Shown: piece after piece, positions 1 to 5,307 of the stretch | Layout of the letters: every line of letters begins with the position of its first letter | Numbering within the stretch: the stretch's first letter is position 1 | NCBI GenBank assembly: GCA_049521055.1 | Contig: JBEKPE010000025.1 | Location: 1-17,830, forward strand | Length of the DNA stretch: 17,830 nt | Reading direction: 5' to 3' | Origin: FEN-987 sp049521055 | Lineage (GTDB): Archaea; Thermoproteota; Bathyarchaeia; 40CM-2-53-6 | Notes under the pieces: generated by a model | Seen by the model: the letters and a program-made list of their open reading frames with translations, nothing else | The model's database searches: none | Told to the model about the DNA's origin: nothing | Program-made: the position numbers and the translations under genes

Positions 1-392
1 CACATCGGTGCAGCAAGCATGACTATTCCAGCAACAAAACAAAATGCAACGAGGAGGTACATGATCTGCGCGTGATGGTAGAACGGGTAAGCTGATCCCG
101 ATATCCGAAACACGTTTCCAAGTGGAAAGTTGGCAGAAGAATTAACCAGATAATCAGAACAAGCCGAAATGACAAAGAACATAAACGAAATCGCGAAATA
201 ATCATTTACGGCATTGAGGTTTCGGCGTGCTTTCGCTCGCGTCTCTAGATTATAATGGTCATATTTTTCCAATTGGTCAGCTTGAAGCGGCGCAAACGCG
301 AGCCAACCAAAGAAAGCGGCAACACCGATGAGGGTGATTAAGTCAAAGAATGTTGGCAAAGCTGCCAACAGACCAGCTTCGGAAGTTAGCAA
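1..392 (-). CDS. Multi-spanning membrane protein, 3' end cut by window edge
   Basis: The reading frame is open on the minus strand from just after a TAA at 393-395 to the left edge, so the C-terminus is missing. It encodes at least three hydrophobic segments: around ITLIGVAAFFGWLAF, around FAISFMFFVISACSDYLV and around MYLLVAFCFVAGIVML. A charged linker, containing LEKYDHYN and several Arg/Lys, lies between the first two. The start is uncertain: TTG at 390-392 directly follows the in-frame stop, TTG at 366-368 is an alternative, and there is no clear Shine-Dalgarno (SD) sequence. It lies 21 bases downstream of another small membrane ORF on the same strand, so the two may be co-transcribed. 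No family recognised; a bitopic or polytopic membrane role is all that can be said. Confidence 0.55.
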   Translation of the reverse strand, partial: MLTSEAGLLAALPTFFDLITLIGVAAFFGWLAFAPLQADQLEKYDHYNLETRAKARRNLNAVNDYFAISFMFFVISACSDYLVNSSANFPLGNVFRISGSAYPFYHHAQIMYLLVAFCFVAGIVMLAAPM

Positions 393-413
393 TTAGGTTT
401 CGTGTACGGGCAA

Positions 414-596
414 CTAGGACGCTATTCCCGCATATTTCTCAAGGAGCTCAGCTACAATTGGGGCCATGCCAAGAGGCAGAAAGACTATCACAAGTAAGCC
501 CCCTGAAGCGTAATCTTCGGCACTGTTTGCCGTCAGCATTACTGCGTAGCCAAGAATCACTGTCACAAACGAACTCACAGCAATAATTACTGTCAT
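414..596 (-). CDS. Small two-helix membrane protein
   Basis: A 60-residue protein with two hydrophobic stretches, roughly residues 2-23 (TVIIAVSSFVTVILGYAVML) and 33-52 (GLLVIVFLPLGMAPIVAELL), joined by a short loop, NSAEDYASG. It fits a hairpin in the membrane. The ATG is preceded immediately by GAGAGG, which is too close for a good SD, so the start is moderately supported. It ends 21 bases before the next membrane ORF on the same strand, in a different frame. The two could be parts of one broken gene, but I see no overlap of open frames that would prove a frameshift. No family recognised. Confidence 0.5.
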   Translation of the reverse strand: MTVIIAVSSFVTVILGYAVMLTANSAEDYASGGLLVIVFLPLGMAPIVAELLEKYAGIAS

Positions 597-680
597 TCCT
601 CTCGTTTACTTTTACACTTCTCGCGGACGTCCCATCAACCGATTGGTAACAGGCAAATTCCATCCTGTTTTCAACCGTGA

Positions 681-694
681 AGGTAACGTTACCT
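681..694. repeat. Perfect 14-base palindrome
   Basis: AGGTAACGTTACCT is perfectly self-complementary. It lies about 85 bases upstream of the minus-strand membrane gene and downstream of SRP54. A second inverted repeat, TGTTAC-5 bases-GTAACA, lies at 719-735. Both share GTTAC/GTAAC half-sites, reminiscent of the GTNAC half-sites in the palindromes at 2.5-3.2 kb. A protein-binding site is possible. Confidence 0.6.
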
Positions 695-739
695 GTAAGA
701 AAGTGGGTTATATGGGCCTGTTACGGACGGTAACAAACG

Positions 740-886
740 TCACAATCCTTTCTTGCCGTAGGGCCTATCGTCCGTCGCGATATCCCGTTGATACCCGTCT
801 TGGATAATTGGTTTGCAGTGCCATTTGAACTGCGCCAGTCTAGTCTTTGATGAGATCTCCTCCGCCCAGTGTTTGGTATTCCTCAT
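740..886 (-). CDS. Doubtful 48-residue ORF downstream of SRP54
   Basis: An ATG-to-TGA ORF directly behind SRP54 (18 bases from its stop), charged and aromatic-rich at the N-terminus (MRNTKHWAEEISS...). No SD is visible; the ATG is preceded by an A-run. It resembles no family I know. It could be a real small gene in the SRP54 transcript or chance. It is listed because nothing else explains the stretch 600-900. Confidence 0.25.
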   Translation of the reverse strand: MRNTKHWAEEISSKTRLAQFKWHCKPIIQDGYQRDIATDDRPYGKKGL

Positions 887-904
887 TTTTTTGTCGTGGG
901 GTCT

Positions 905-2245
905 TCATCTTGTTGGGAAGGGCAGCTTGCCTCCTCTTCCCAAAGCTCCGCCCCTACGTTTCATGGTCTTCATCATTTTCTTCATCATATGATATTGATT
1001 GATCATTTCCTTGACGTCTCTGTCGGTTGTTCCTGAGCCTCGGGCGATTCTTCTGGCTCTGGATGAGTCGATGAGTTTGGGGTCTTCAACCTCTTCCCTT
1101 GTCATTGACTGAATAATTACCTTCCAAGCGTCTAGTCTTTTCTCGGCGGTTTCCATCGCATCATCAGGGATGTTCATTCCTCCAGGCACCATGCCCACCA
1201 GTTTCTTGAGGGGGCCCATCTTCCTCACCGCCACCATCTGTTCGTACATATCTTTCAGAGTGAACTTGCCCTCAAGAAACGCTCTAGCCTTCTTCTGCGG
1301 AATCTCAACCTGTGCCTCCCTCACCTTCTCAACGAGCGATTTGATGTCGCCCATTCCGAGAAGTCGGCCGACGAAGGTGGCGGGTATGAATTGTTCTATG
1401 TCATCGATCTTCTCTCCCGTCCCGATGAATTTGATCTTAGCATGGGTCGCCGCCACCGCGGACAGGGCGCCTCCTCCCTTAGCCGTCCCATCCAGCTTAG
1501 TTACTAAGATAGAACCAATCTTTGTGCTCTCGTTAAACGCCGATGCTTGGGACGTGGCCGCCTGCCCAATCGAGGCGTCTATGGCTAGGATAATTTCATT
1601 CGGTTGAATTTGCTTCGCCAGATCCCTCATTTCACTCATAAGTTCCTTTTCGTCCTTGTGCCTCCCAGCCGTATCAACGATAATAAAATCATACTTCTCG
1701 CCCGCAAACTGCTCCATCCCCTTCCGAACAATCTTCAAAGGATCCTTCCCGTTCGGTTCCCCATACACCGGGACGGTAACCCTATCCGCAAGCTGCTTCA
1801 ACTGATCAAACGCACCCGGCCGATACGTGTCAGCGCAAATAATCGCCGGACGTAAACCCCGTTTCTGGTAGAATCGAGCCAGTTTAACCGACGCCGTCGT
1901 CTTGCCCGTCCCCTGGATTCCGACGAGCATGACTACTTGACGGTTACCCGGTTCGATGATGAGTTTTGCCGGTTCCTCGCCGAGGAATCGGGTAAGTTCC
2001 TCGTACAGCACCTTCACGACATGATCATGGCGGGATATTCCCGGCGGTAACTTCTCTTCGAGGGATCTTTTCTCCACCGCTTGAGAAATCTGCAGAACCA
2101 AGTTTACGTTAACGTCGGATTGGAGCAGTGCCCGTTGAAGGTCGCGTACGAGCTCCTTAACGGCTTTCTCGTCAACCACGGCCAGCCTGAGCAGTTTCTT
2201 AACCGCGTCCCTAAGCGATCTACCCAAACCCTCAGGCGCACTCAT
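905..2245 (-). CDS. srp54: Signal recognition particle GTPase SRP54
   Basis: Binds the 7S RNA and signal sequences of nascent membrane and secreted proteins, and hydrolyses GTP with the receptor FtsY at the membrane. Counting from the upstream ATG at 2272 (455 aa), the N domain covers residues 10-105 with the ALLQSDVNV motif. The G domain has the P-loop GIQGTGKTT (118-126), DTAGRH (200-205), TKLDGTAKGGGA (258-269) and FIGTGE. The Met-rich M domain ends with the RNA-binding SSRARRIARGSG (403-414) and a run of Met/Lys. I chose the second ATG (2243-2245) because family members start only a few residues before the first N-domain helix; the ATG at 2272 would add nine residues. A TATA-like CTTTTAGG lies around 2290-2297 on this strand and fits either start. 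It is a housekeeping gene, complete and unmodified. Confidence 0.97.
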   Translation of the reverse strand: MSAPEGLGRSLRDAVKKLLRLAVVDEKAVKELVRDLQRALLQSDVNVNLVLQISQAVEKRSLEEKLPPGISRHDHVVKVLYEELTRFLGEEPAKLIIEPGNRQVVMLVGIQGTGKTTASVKLARFYQKRGLRPAIICADTYRPGAFDQLKQLADRVTVPVYGEPNGKDPLKIVRKGMEQFAGEKYDFIIVDTAGRHKDEKELMSEMRDLAKQIQPNEIILAIDASIGQAATSQASAFNESTKIGSILVTKLDGTAKGGGALSAVAATHAKIKFIGTGEKIDDIEQFIPATFVGRLLGMGDIKSLVEKVREAQVEIPQKKARAFLEGKFTLKDMYEQMVAVRKMGPLKKLVGMVPGGMNIPDDAMETAEKRLDAWKVIIQSMTREEVEDPKLIDSSRARRIARGSGTTDRDVKEMINQYHMMKKMMKTMKRRGGALGRGGKLPFPTR

Positions 2246-2395
2246 ACAAACCACGCTCTCGAACAAGTTCATGCGTTGTTACCCGTGGCCTAAAAGTTCT
2301 GCCGACTCTGCCTACGAAGAACGATTCTGAGCCCTGAAGCCGCTTTCAACGCTTGGATGTGGAGAAATGCCTAGGTCGAGTTGGTTGGGCGTTAT

Positions 2396-2433
2396 GGGTG
2401 TGGCCCACCCTGTCGGAAGGGTGTGGTCCACCT
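2396..2433. repeat. Tandem GGGTGTGGYCCACC with hairpin potential
   Basis: GGGTGTGGCCCACC is followed after nine bases by GGGTGTGGTCCACC, a direct repeat with one difference. Each copy is partly self-complementary, and the inner CACCCT/AGGGTG can form a 6-bp stem around GTCGGA. This is the first of the inverted repeats on the SRP54 side. Confidence 0.55.
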
Positions 2434-2546
2434 CACGTCAGGCACATTACTACCAAGATCCATTCACTACTCCGAAGCAGTACCGTCTATGCATGGGTCA
2501 TTGGAAGAATCGGATAACCTCGGGTTTTGCTGAATGAAACCAAGGC

Positions 2547-2567
2547 TGACCTACACAGTGTAGGTCA
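2547..2567. repeat. Palindrome, 10-bp arms, one central base
   Basis: Arms TGACCTACAC and GTGTAGGTCA around a single A, perfectly complementary. CCAC then GATTTTCACC follow. An upstream TGAAA can pair with the TTTCA in that tract, giving an outer stem. Belongs to the group with the elements at 2910 and 16934. Confidence 0.8.
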
Positions 2568-2604
2568 CCACGATTTTCACCTCCCCTAGGGAGTGCCGCC
2601 ACAG

Positions 2605-2651
2605 TGGTCATGGGCGACCATACTCTCGCAGGATATGGTCACCGGCGACCA
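2605..2651. repeat. Two copies of TGGTC-6 bases-GACCA
   Basis: TGGTCATGGGCGACCA at 2605-2620 and TGGTCACCGGCGACCA at 2636-2651 differ at two central positions and are each near-palindromic. Their starts are 31 bases apart, close to three helical turns, so a protein could meet both on one face of the DNA. Inference from spacing only. Confidence 0.65.
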
Positions 2652-2666
2652 CACATGATTGAACTG

Positions 2667-2690
2667 AATTTGTTCCTGGGGGAACAAATT
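2667..2690. repeat. Hairpin with 10-bp perfect stem and TGGG loop
   Basis: AATTTGTTCC pairs exactly with GGAACAAATT across a four-base loop. GAAC (2661-2664) and GTTC (2694-2697) can extend the stem past a small internal loop. It is the most stable-looking simple hairpin in the gap. A T-run occurs at 2732-2736, about 40 bases on, too far for a classical intrinsic terminator. Confidence 0.75.
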
Positions 2691-2770
2691 TGTGTTCGGT
2701 GGGGGTGAGGTAGATTTTCGTGCCAAACCTTGTTTTTCTCGCTTGGATCCATGCGACCGTCATGAGGCGG

Positions 2771-2792
2771 GTGACCGTCACGTGACTGTCAC
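2771..2792. repeat. Double GTGACNGTCAC module, abutting
   Basis: GTGACCGTCAC and GTGACTGTCAC lie head to tail, 11 bases apart, about one DNA turn. Each module is a palindrome around one base, and the pair is itself palindromic apart from those central bases. ACTGATTTT follows, as in the element at 2910. Confidence 0.75.
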
Positions 2793-2909
2793 ACTGATTT
2801 TAGCCGCGAAAACAAGCCGGCAGCCACAGCGGTAGCCACCATGAGTTTGACCTAAAATAGTCCATCCCTGCATAGCCGTCATCCCCACGCTTTCACGGGG
2901 AAAACGTCG

Positions 2910-2932
2910 GTGTAAGTCACTGTGACTTACAC
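2910..2932. repeat. Palindrome, 11-bp arms, one central base, with outer arms
   Basis: Arms GTGTAAGTCAC and GTGACTTACAC around a T. Outside, ACGGGGAAAA (2896-2904 region) faces TTTTTCACCCGT (2938-2949), so an outer A/T plus ACGGG/CCCGT stem can form. A symmetric five-base unpaired interval (CGTCG opposite ACTGA) would separate the two stems. This is the most complete member of the family. Confidence 0.8.
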
Positions 2933-2973
2933 ACTGATTTTTCACCCGTCTCGAGGTAGGGGGCTCCCCTAGG

Positions 2974-2992
2974 TGTAAGTCACTGACTTACA
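2974..2992. repeat. Palindrome, 9-bp arms, one central base
   Basis: Arms TGTAAGTCA and TGACTTACA around a C. Nearly the same arm sequence as the element at 2910, only 64 bases away, but two bases shorter at the centre, and lacking the following GATTTT tract. It looks like a shortened relative. Confidence 0.75.
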
Positions 2993-3098
2993 GCCGGCCG
3001 TGACACCACGATGTCGACCCGACGGCGTGCGGGCAAGCTGCACGCAGCAAACCGACGCGCCCATTCCGCCAGCTGATCATACGAAACTAAGGATGAGG

Positions 3099-3115
3099 GT
3101 ATAACCCGGTTATAC
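3099..3115. repeat. Palindrome, 8-bp arms, one central base
   Basis: Arms GTATAACC and GGTTATAC around a C. It is the most A/T-rich of the group and lies about 245 bases before the PAC2 start. An operator role is possible; no direct evidence. Confidence 0.7.
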
Positions 3116-3148
3116 GGGAATGCCCCGTCCGGTTTGGGGAGAAAACCT

Positions 3149-3173
3149 GGTGACCGTCACTGTGACCGTCACC
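3149..3173. repeat. Double GTGACCGTCAC module with one-base spacer
   Basis: Two identical GTGACCGTCAC modules (3150-3160 and 3162-3172) are separated by T, with G and C extending the outer ends. GGGGAGAAAACC lies directly upstream and GTGTTCC downstream, giving a weak outer pairing. The module matches one in the element at 2771. Confidence 0.75.
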
Positions 3174-3199
3174 CGTGTTCCGGCTGCGTAACTCTCCTA

Positions 3200-3277
3200 T
3201 GAGTCGCGTTTTCTGAGGTAGACTCACCGGTGAGTCGCGAACAGGATCTCCCGGGAAGGTGTTCACGGGTGGCCACC
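3200..3277. repeat. GACTCACCGGTGAGTC palindrome and neighbours
   Basis: A perfect 16-base palindrome lies at 3221-3236. TGAGTCGCG at its right end (3231-3239) repeats TGAGTCGCG at 3200-3208. Two more perfect palindromes follow: TCCCGGGA at 3249-3256 and GGTGGCCACC at 3268-3277. All are within about 160 bases of the PAC2 start, so they could bind a regulator of that operon. Confidence 0.6.
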
Positions 3278-3303
3278 TGAGAAATCACGTGCTCCGTACG
3301 AAC

Positions 3304-3352
3304 CCTTTATTTGATCGCCGGAGGTTCCTTCGAATGTCTCTTGTCGGAAGGT
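3304..3352 (+). promoter_or_regulatory. TATA-like box and SD sites before PAC2
   Basis: CTTTATTT near 3305-3312 is a reasonable archaeal TATA box, predicting a transcript start near 3333. CCGGAGG at 3318-3324 and GGAAGGT at 3346-3352 are two ribosome-binding-like sites. The second sits seven bases before the PAC2 ATG and supports that start. The first sits before the ATG of a 19-codon mini-ORF. Confidence 0.5.
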
Positions 3353-3393
3353 CTGATGGATGCCTGATAACCTGTCTGCGAATGACGGGTTAA
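3334..3393 (+). CDS. Possible upstream mini-ORF overlapping PAC2 start
   Basis: ATG at 3334 with GGAGG nine bases upstream opens a 19-residue frame (MSLVGRSDG...) ending in TAA at 3391-3393. It overlaps the first codons of PAC2 in another frame. It may be a leader peptide that tunes PAC2 translation, or it may be chance. By the predicted promoter its start coincides with the transcript start, which would weaken use of its SD. Confidence 0.25.
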   Translation: MSLVGRSDGCLITCLRMTG

Positions 3394-4121
3394 GAATCAT
3401 CGAAACCGGCACGGTTCCTAAAGGTGCAGTTGTGATTAACGGCCTACCCGACGTGGGCCTAGTAGGTCTCCTAGCCGCGTCCCACATAATCAGCGATCTG
3501 AAGCTGAAGGAAGTGGGCGCGATAGAATCGGACCTACTTCCCCCCATGATCGTGCTTCACGGAGGTTTACCTAAAGCCCCCTTTCGCATCTTCTCGGGCA
3601 ATGGGCTCGTGGTTGTCATATCCGAAACCGTAATCCCAAGCTCACTCATCCGTCCCCTCGCCAACGACCTCGTAGAATGGGCTCACGGCAAGAACGCCAA
3701 GTTGATGCTCTCGCTAGGCGGAATGGCTGTTTCTAATCGTCAGGACATAGACGTGCCCAAAGTGTTCGCCGCCCTCTCAGCCAAGAATCTCGAGCCTCAA
3801 CTCCATGGAGCCGCCGAGGTCTTAGAGGAAGGATACATTGTAGGGGCATACGGGCTTCTCCTACGGAAGTGTGCCGAAACCTCCCTACCCGCCATTACCT
3901 TACTTACGCAATCCCATTACAATTACCCTGACCCTGAAGCCGCAGGCGCAGCCTTGACCGCGGTTAACAAGATTCTGGATTTGAAGGTGGATGTCTCAGA
4001 GCTTCTGAAGAGGGGAGAGGAGCTCCGTCTGCGCAGTAAGGATATGATGCACCGAACACACGAAGAGATGAACAAGATGAACAAGTCACATGAATACGAC
4101 CTCCCCCCACTCTACGGGTGA
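3360..4121 (+). CDS. PAC2-family proteasome assembly chaperone
   Basis: Belongs to the PAC2 family (archaeal PbaA/PbaB-like), which helps 20S proteasome rings assemble or docks on them as an ATP-independent partner. The typical N-terminal core is present: VVINGLPDVGLVGLLAASHI (about residues 24-43), then LLPPMIVLHGG, a VVVISE strand and the LGGM loop. A long charged C-terminal helix (RGEELRLRSKDMMHRTHEEMNK) leads to the very end, PPLYG. Leu-Tyr-Gly at the C-terminus matches the HbYX rule (hydrophobic, Tyr, any) by which activators and Pba proteins insert into pockets of the proteasome alpha ring. Length (253 aa) is normal. The ATG has GGAAGGT seven bases upstream. The gene overlaps or touches Hsp20 downstream, so the two are probably translated together. 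Confidence 0.88.
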   Translation: MPDNLSANDGLRIIETGTVPKGAVVINGLPDVGLVGLLAASHIISDLKLKEVGAIESDLLPPMIVLHGGLPKAPFRIFSGNGLVVVISETVIPSSLIRPLANDLVEWAHGKNAKLMLSLGGMAVSNRQDIDVPKVFAALSAKNLEPQLHGAAEVLEEGYIVGAYGLLLRKCAETSLPAITLLTQSHYNYPDPEAAGAALTAVNKILDLKVDVSELLKRGEELRLRSKDMMHRTHEEMNKMNKSHEYDLPPLYG

Positions 4122-4126
4122 ACCCA

Positions 4127-4489
4127 ATGAGTACAGAATCAAGAGTCAATACATCACCGCCTCATGGCTCGGGGTGGAACGCCGCGGCGTCCGCCATCCA
4201 ACCATTATACAACCTATTCGTAGCGGCCGAAGAAGTCGTCCTAACAGTCGACTTACCCTACGCCAATCAAAAGTCTGTGAAACTAAAACTCCCAACCAAA
4301 GATTCGATCGAGGTGTTCGCGGAGACCACGAAACGCATTACGTTCCATGATCTCGGAGCAAAGCACAGGCATGGAGAATTCACCTCCTACCACGCAATCA
4401 TCCGCATGCCCGTACCAGTCAACGAGAAGCAGGCCACAAGAAAATTCAAACGCGGAATACTGGAAATTCATCTCCCAAGAACGAAGTAA
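4127..4489 (+). CDS. hsp20: Small heat-shock protein, Hsp20/alpha-crystallin type
   Basis: A 120-residue ATP-independent holdase that would bind unfolding proteins in the cytoplasm. The alpha-crystallin domain starts around residue 33: EVVLTVDLPY, KSVKLKLPTKDSIEVFAE, then HGEFTSYHAIIRMPVPVN, ending with the signature G-x-L-x-I-x-L (GILEIHLPR). There is almost no C-terminal extension and no I-x-I tail, so large oligomers may not form in the usual way. Start: an in-frame GTG at 4118 overlaps the PAC2 stop, but ATG at 4127 is preceded by GGTGA six bases away, a good archaeal SD, so I prefer the ATG. Its position with PAC2 suggests a shared protein-quality operon. Confidence 0.88.
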   Translation: MSTESRVNTSPPHGSGWNAAASAIQPLYNLFVAAEEVVLTVDLPYANQKSVKLKLPTKDSIEVFAETTKRITFHDLGAKHRHGEFTSYHAIIRMPVPVNEKQATRKFKRGILEIHLPRTK

Positions 4490-4692
4490 ATTTGCGATTG
4501 AGTTTCGAGCTTCGCAACCGCAGAAGATTAGAATCGACCAAGCCTAGAGACTTTTCATTCTTTCATGGGCGAGAGCCCGAAGGTTGTCTTCGACTTTCCT
4601 TCCCGGAGTTATTCTGAACCATTTGTTCCGTTGCCGCCCGAGGCTCCAAAATCTAGATAGGCAGACCTGCAGTTGTAGAGTGTAGATGGGTT

Positions 4693-5031
4693 TTGCCATT
4701 TCTGTACCATGCGCTTTCTGTAAATGGCGTCCTGATTCGCTTGACAGAGGAGCGATGGTTCCATATTACGAAGCATCACCAGGAGCTGAAGGACTTTCGC
4801 GAGTTGGTTCTAAGGACTGTTTCTCGCCCCGAACACGTGTACATATTCCCGAAAACGGGAGAACTTGCTGCTGTTTCAAGATTTGCGGCACTAACTCGAG
4901 TTGGCCTTGCATCTACTCTGACAGTCCATTACAGAGAGTTTTCGAATCACGATGGCTTTATAGTGACAGCATTCCCAATATCAAGTACAAGAATGAAGAG
5001 GAGGTTCAAGCGGTGGCAAAGACTGAAGTGA
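4693..5031 (+). CDS. Putative toxin-like nuclease (PBECR/DUF4258-like)
   Basis: A 112-residue protein with the layout of small barnase/EndoU/ColicinE5/RelE-like domains found in mobile modules: VLIRLTEERWFHITKHHQEL near the N-terminus (Arg16, His24, His28, His29), then VLRTVSRPEHVYIF, GELAAVSRF, TLTVHYREF and DGFIVTAFPIS. These proteins often pair with DUF2283 proteins, as here, which suggests a toxin-antitoxin-type unit. The family assignment rests on motif memory, not a search. The start is TTG at 4693; the frame is closed by TAG at 4654 and no ATG or GTG lies in between. A TATA-like AATCTAGATA lies near 4649-4658. The last 19 bases overlap the next gene. Confidence 0.6.
   Translation: MPFLYHALSVNGVLIRLTEERWFHITKHHQELKDFRELVLRTVSRPEHVYIFPKTGELAAVSRFAALTRVGLASTLTVHYREFSNHDGFIVTAFPISSTRMKRRFKRWQRLK
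4999..5005 (+). promoter_or_regulatory. Strong SD inside upstream gene, fixes DUF2283 start
   Basis: AGGAGGT lies seven bases before GTG at 5013, in frame with the DUF2283 gene. It is one of the best ribosome-binding sites in the window and favours GTG 5013 over GTG 5028 or ATG 5034. Confidence 0.65.
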
Positions 5032-5288
5032 AAATGGCAGTCGATCCATTCCGGGTTATATCAAAAGCGCTCGAGAAAGCAAAGAAACGTCCAAGTCTCA
5101 GAAAGGTTGTTTCGGTTGATTACGATGAAGAGGCTGATGTTCTCTACGCTAGATTTGGGCATGGAAGAATAATTAACTCTGAACCTTTGGATGCCGATGG
5201 AATGGTGCTCGCTTCGCTTGATTCAAAAGAACACATAATTGGTCTGACCATTATTCATGCGTCGGAATTATCGTCAAACTCCCATTGA
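5013..5288 (+). CDS. DUF2283 protein, probable antitoxin partner
   Basis: 91 residues from GTG at 5013. The DUF2283 core is clear: VVSVDYDEEADVLYARFG, then INSEPLDADGMVLASLD and HIIGLTIIHASEL, matching the family pattern of Y-D-x-E-x-D-x-L-Y followed by a strand of the form G-x-x-I-x-x-A. The N-terminal 30 residues are basic and helical. The gene overlaps the preceding nuclease-like gene by 19 bases, the tight arrangement typical of toxin-antitoxin pairs. Biochemical function of DUF2283 is unknown; an antitoxin role is inferred from context. It ends 19 bases before the convergent deoxyhypusine synthase. Confidence 0.8.
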   Translation: MAKTEVKMAVDPFRVISKALEKAKKRPSLRKVVSVDYDEEADVLYARFGHGRIINSEPLDADGMVLASLDSKEHIIGLTIIHASELSSNSH

Positions 5289-5307
5289 ATTCAGTCTCAA
5301 CCTGGAC

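Larger units (their letters stand above)
2273..3333. other. Gene-free, palindrome-rich intergenic kilobase
   Basis: About 1 kb between divergent SRP54 (minus) and PAC2 (plus) without a convincing ORF, tRNA, or the conserved cores of 7S or RNase P RNA. It is dense in short inverted repeats of 10-25 bases, many with a single central base or a 4-6 base loop, using GTNAC-like half-sites. The strongest are listed separately. At least three are followed within 3-5 bases by GATTTT. Two (2910, 3149) are preceded by GGGGAAAA- or GGGGAGAAAA-like tracts, and the related element at 16934 also is. Function unknown. Confidence 0.8.

Noticed and set aside
885..892. Plus-strand T-run as a terminator
   Set aside because: No stem before it and no plus-strand gene ends there; on the SRP54 strand it is an A-run.
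1170..1607. 145-codon plus-strand ORF inside SRP54
   Set aside because: Antisense shadow of the conserved SRP54 G and M domains; no family features or start signals.
2273..3333. CRISPR array or structured RNA such as 7S or RNase P RNA next to SRP54
   Set aside because: Repeats are not identical nor regularly spaced, and the conserved cores of 7S RNA domain IV and RNase P RNA were not found on either strand.
2273..3333. Replication origin
   Set aside because: Repeats look suggestive, but there is no orc1/cdc6 gene nearby, no clear A/T-rich unwinding region and no recognisable origin-recognition box.
4686..5012. 200-codon ORF reading through the nuclease-like gene into DUF2283
   Set aside because: Its N-terminal half is out of frame with the conserved nuclease-like protein and looks non-protein-like; the SD at 4999-5005 marks the real DUF2283 start.
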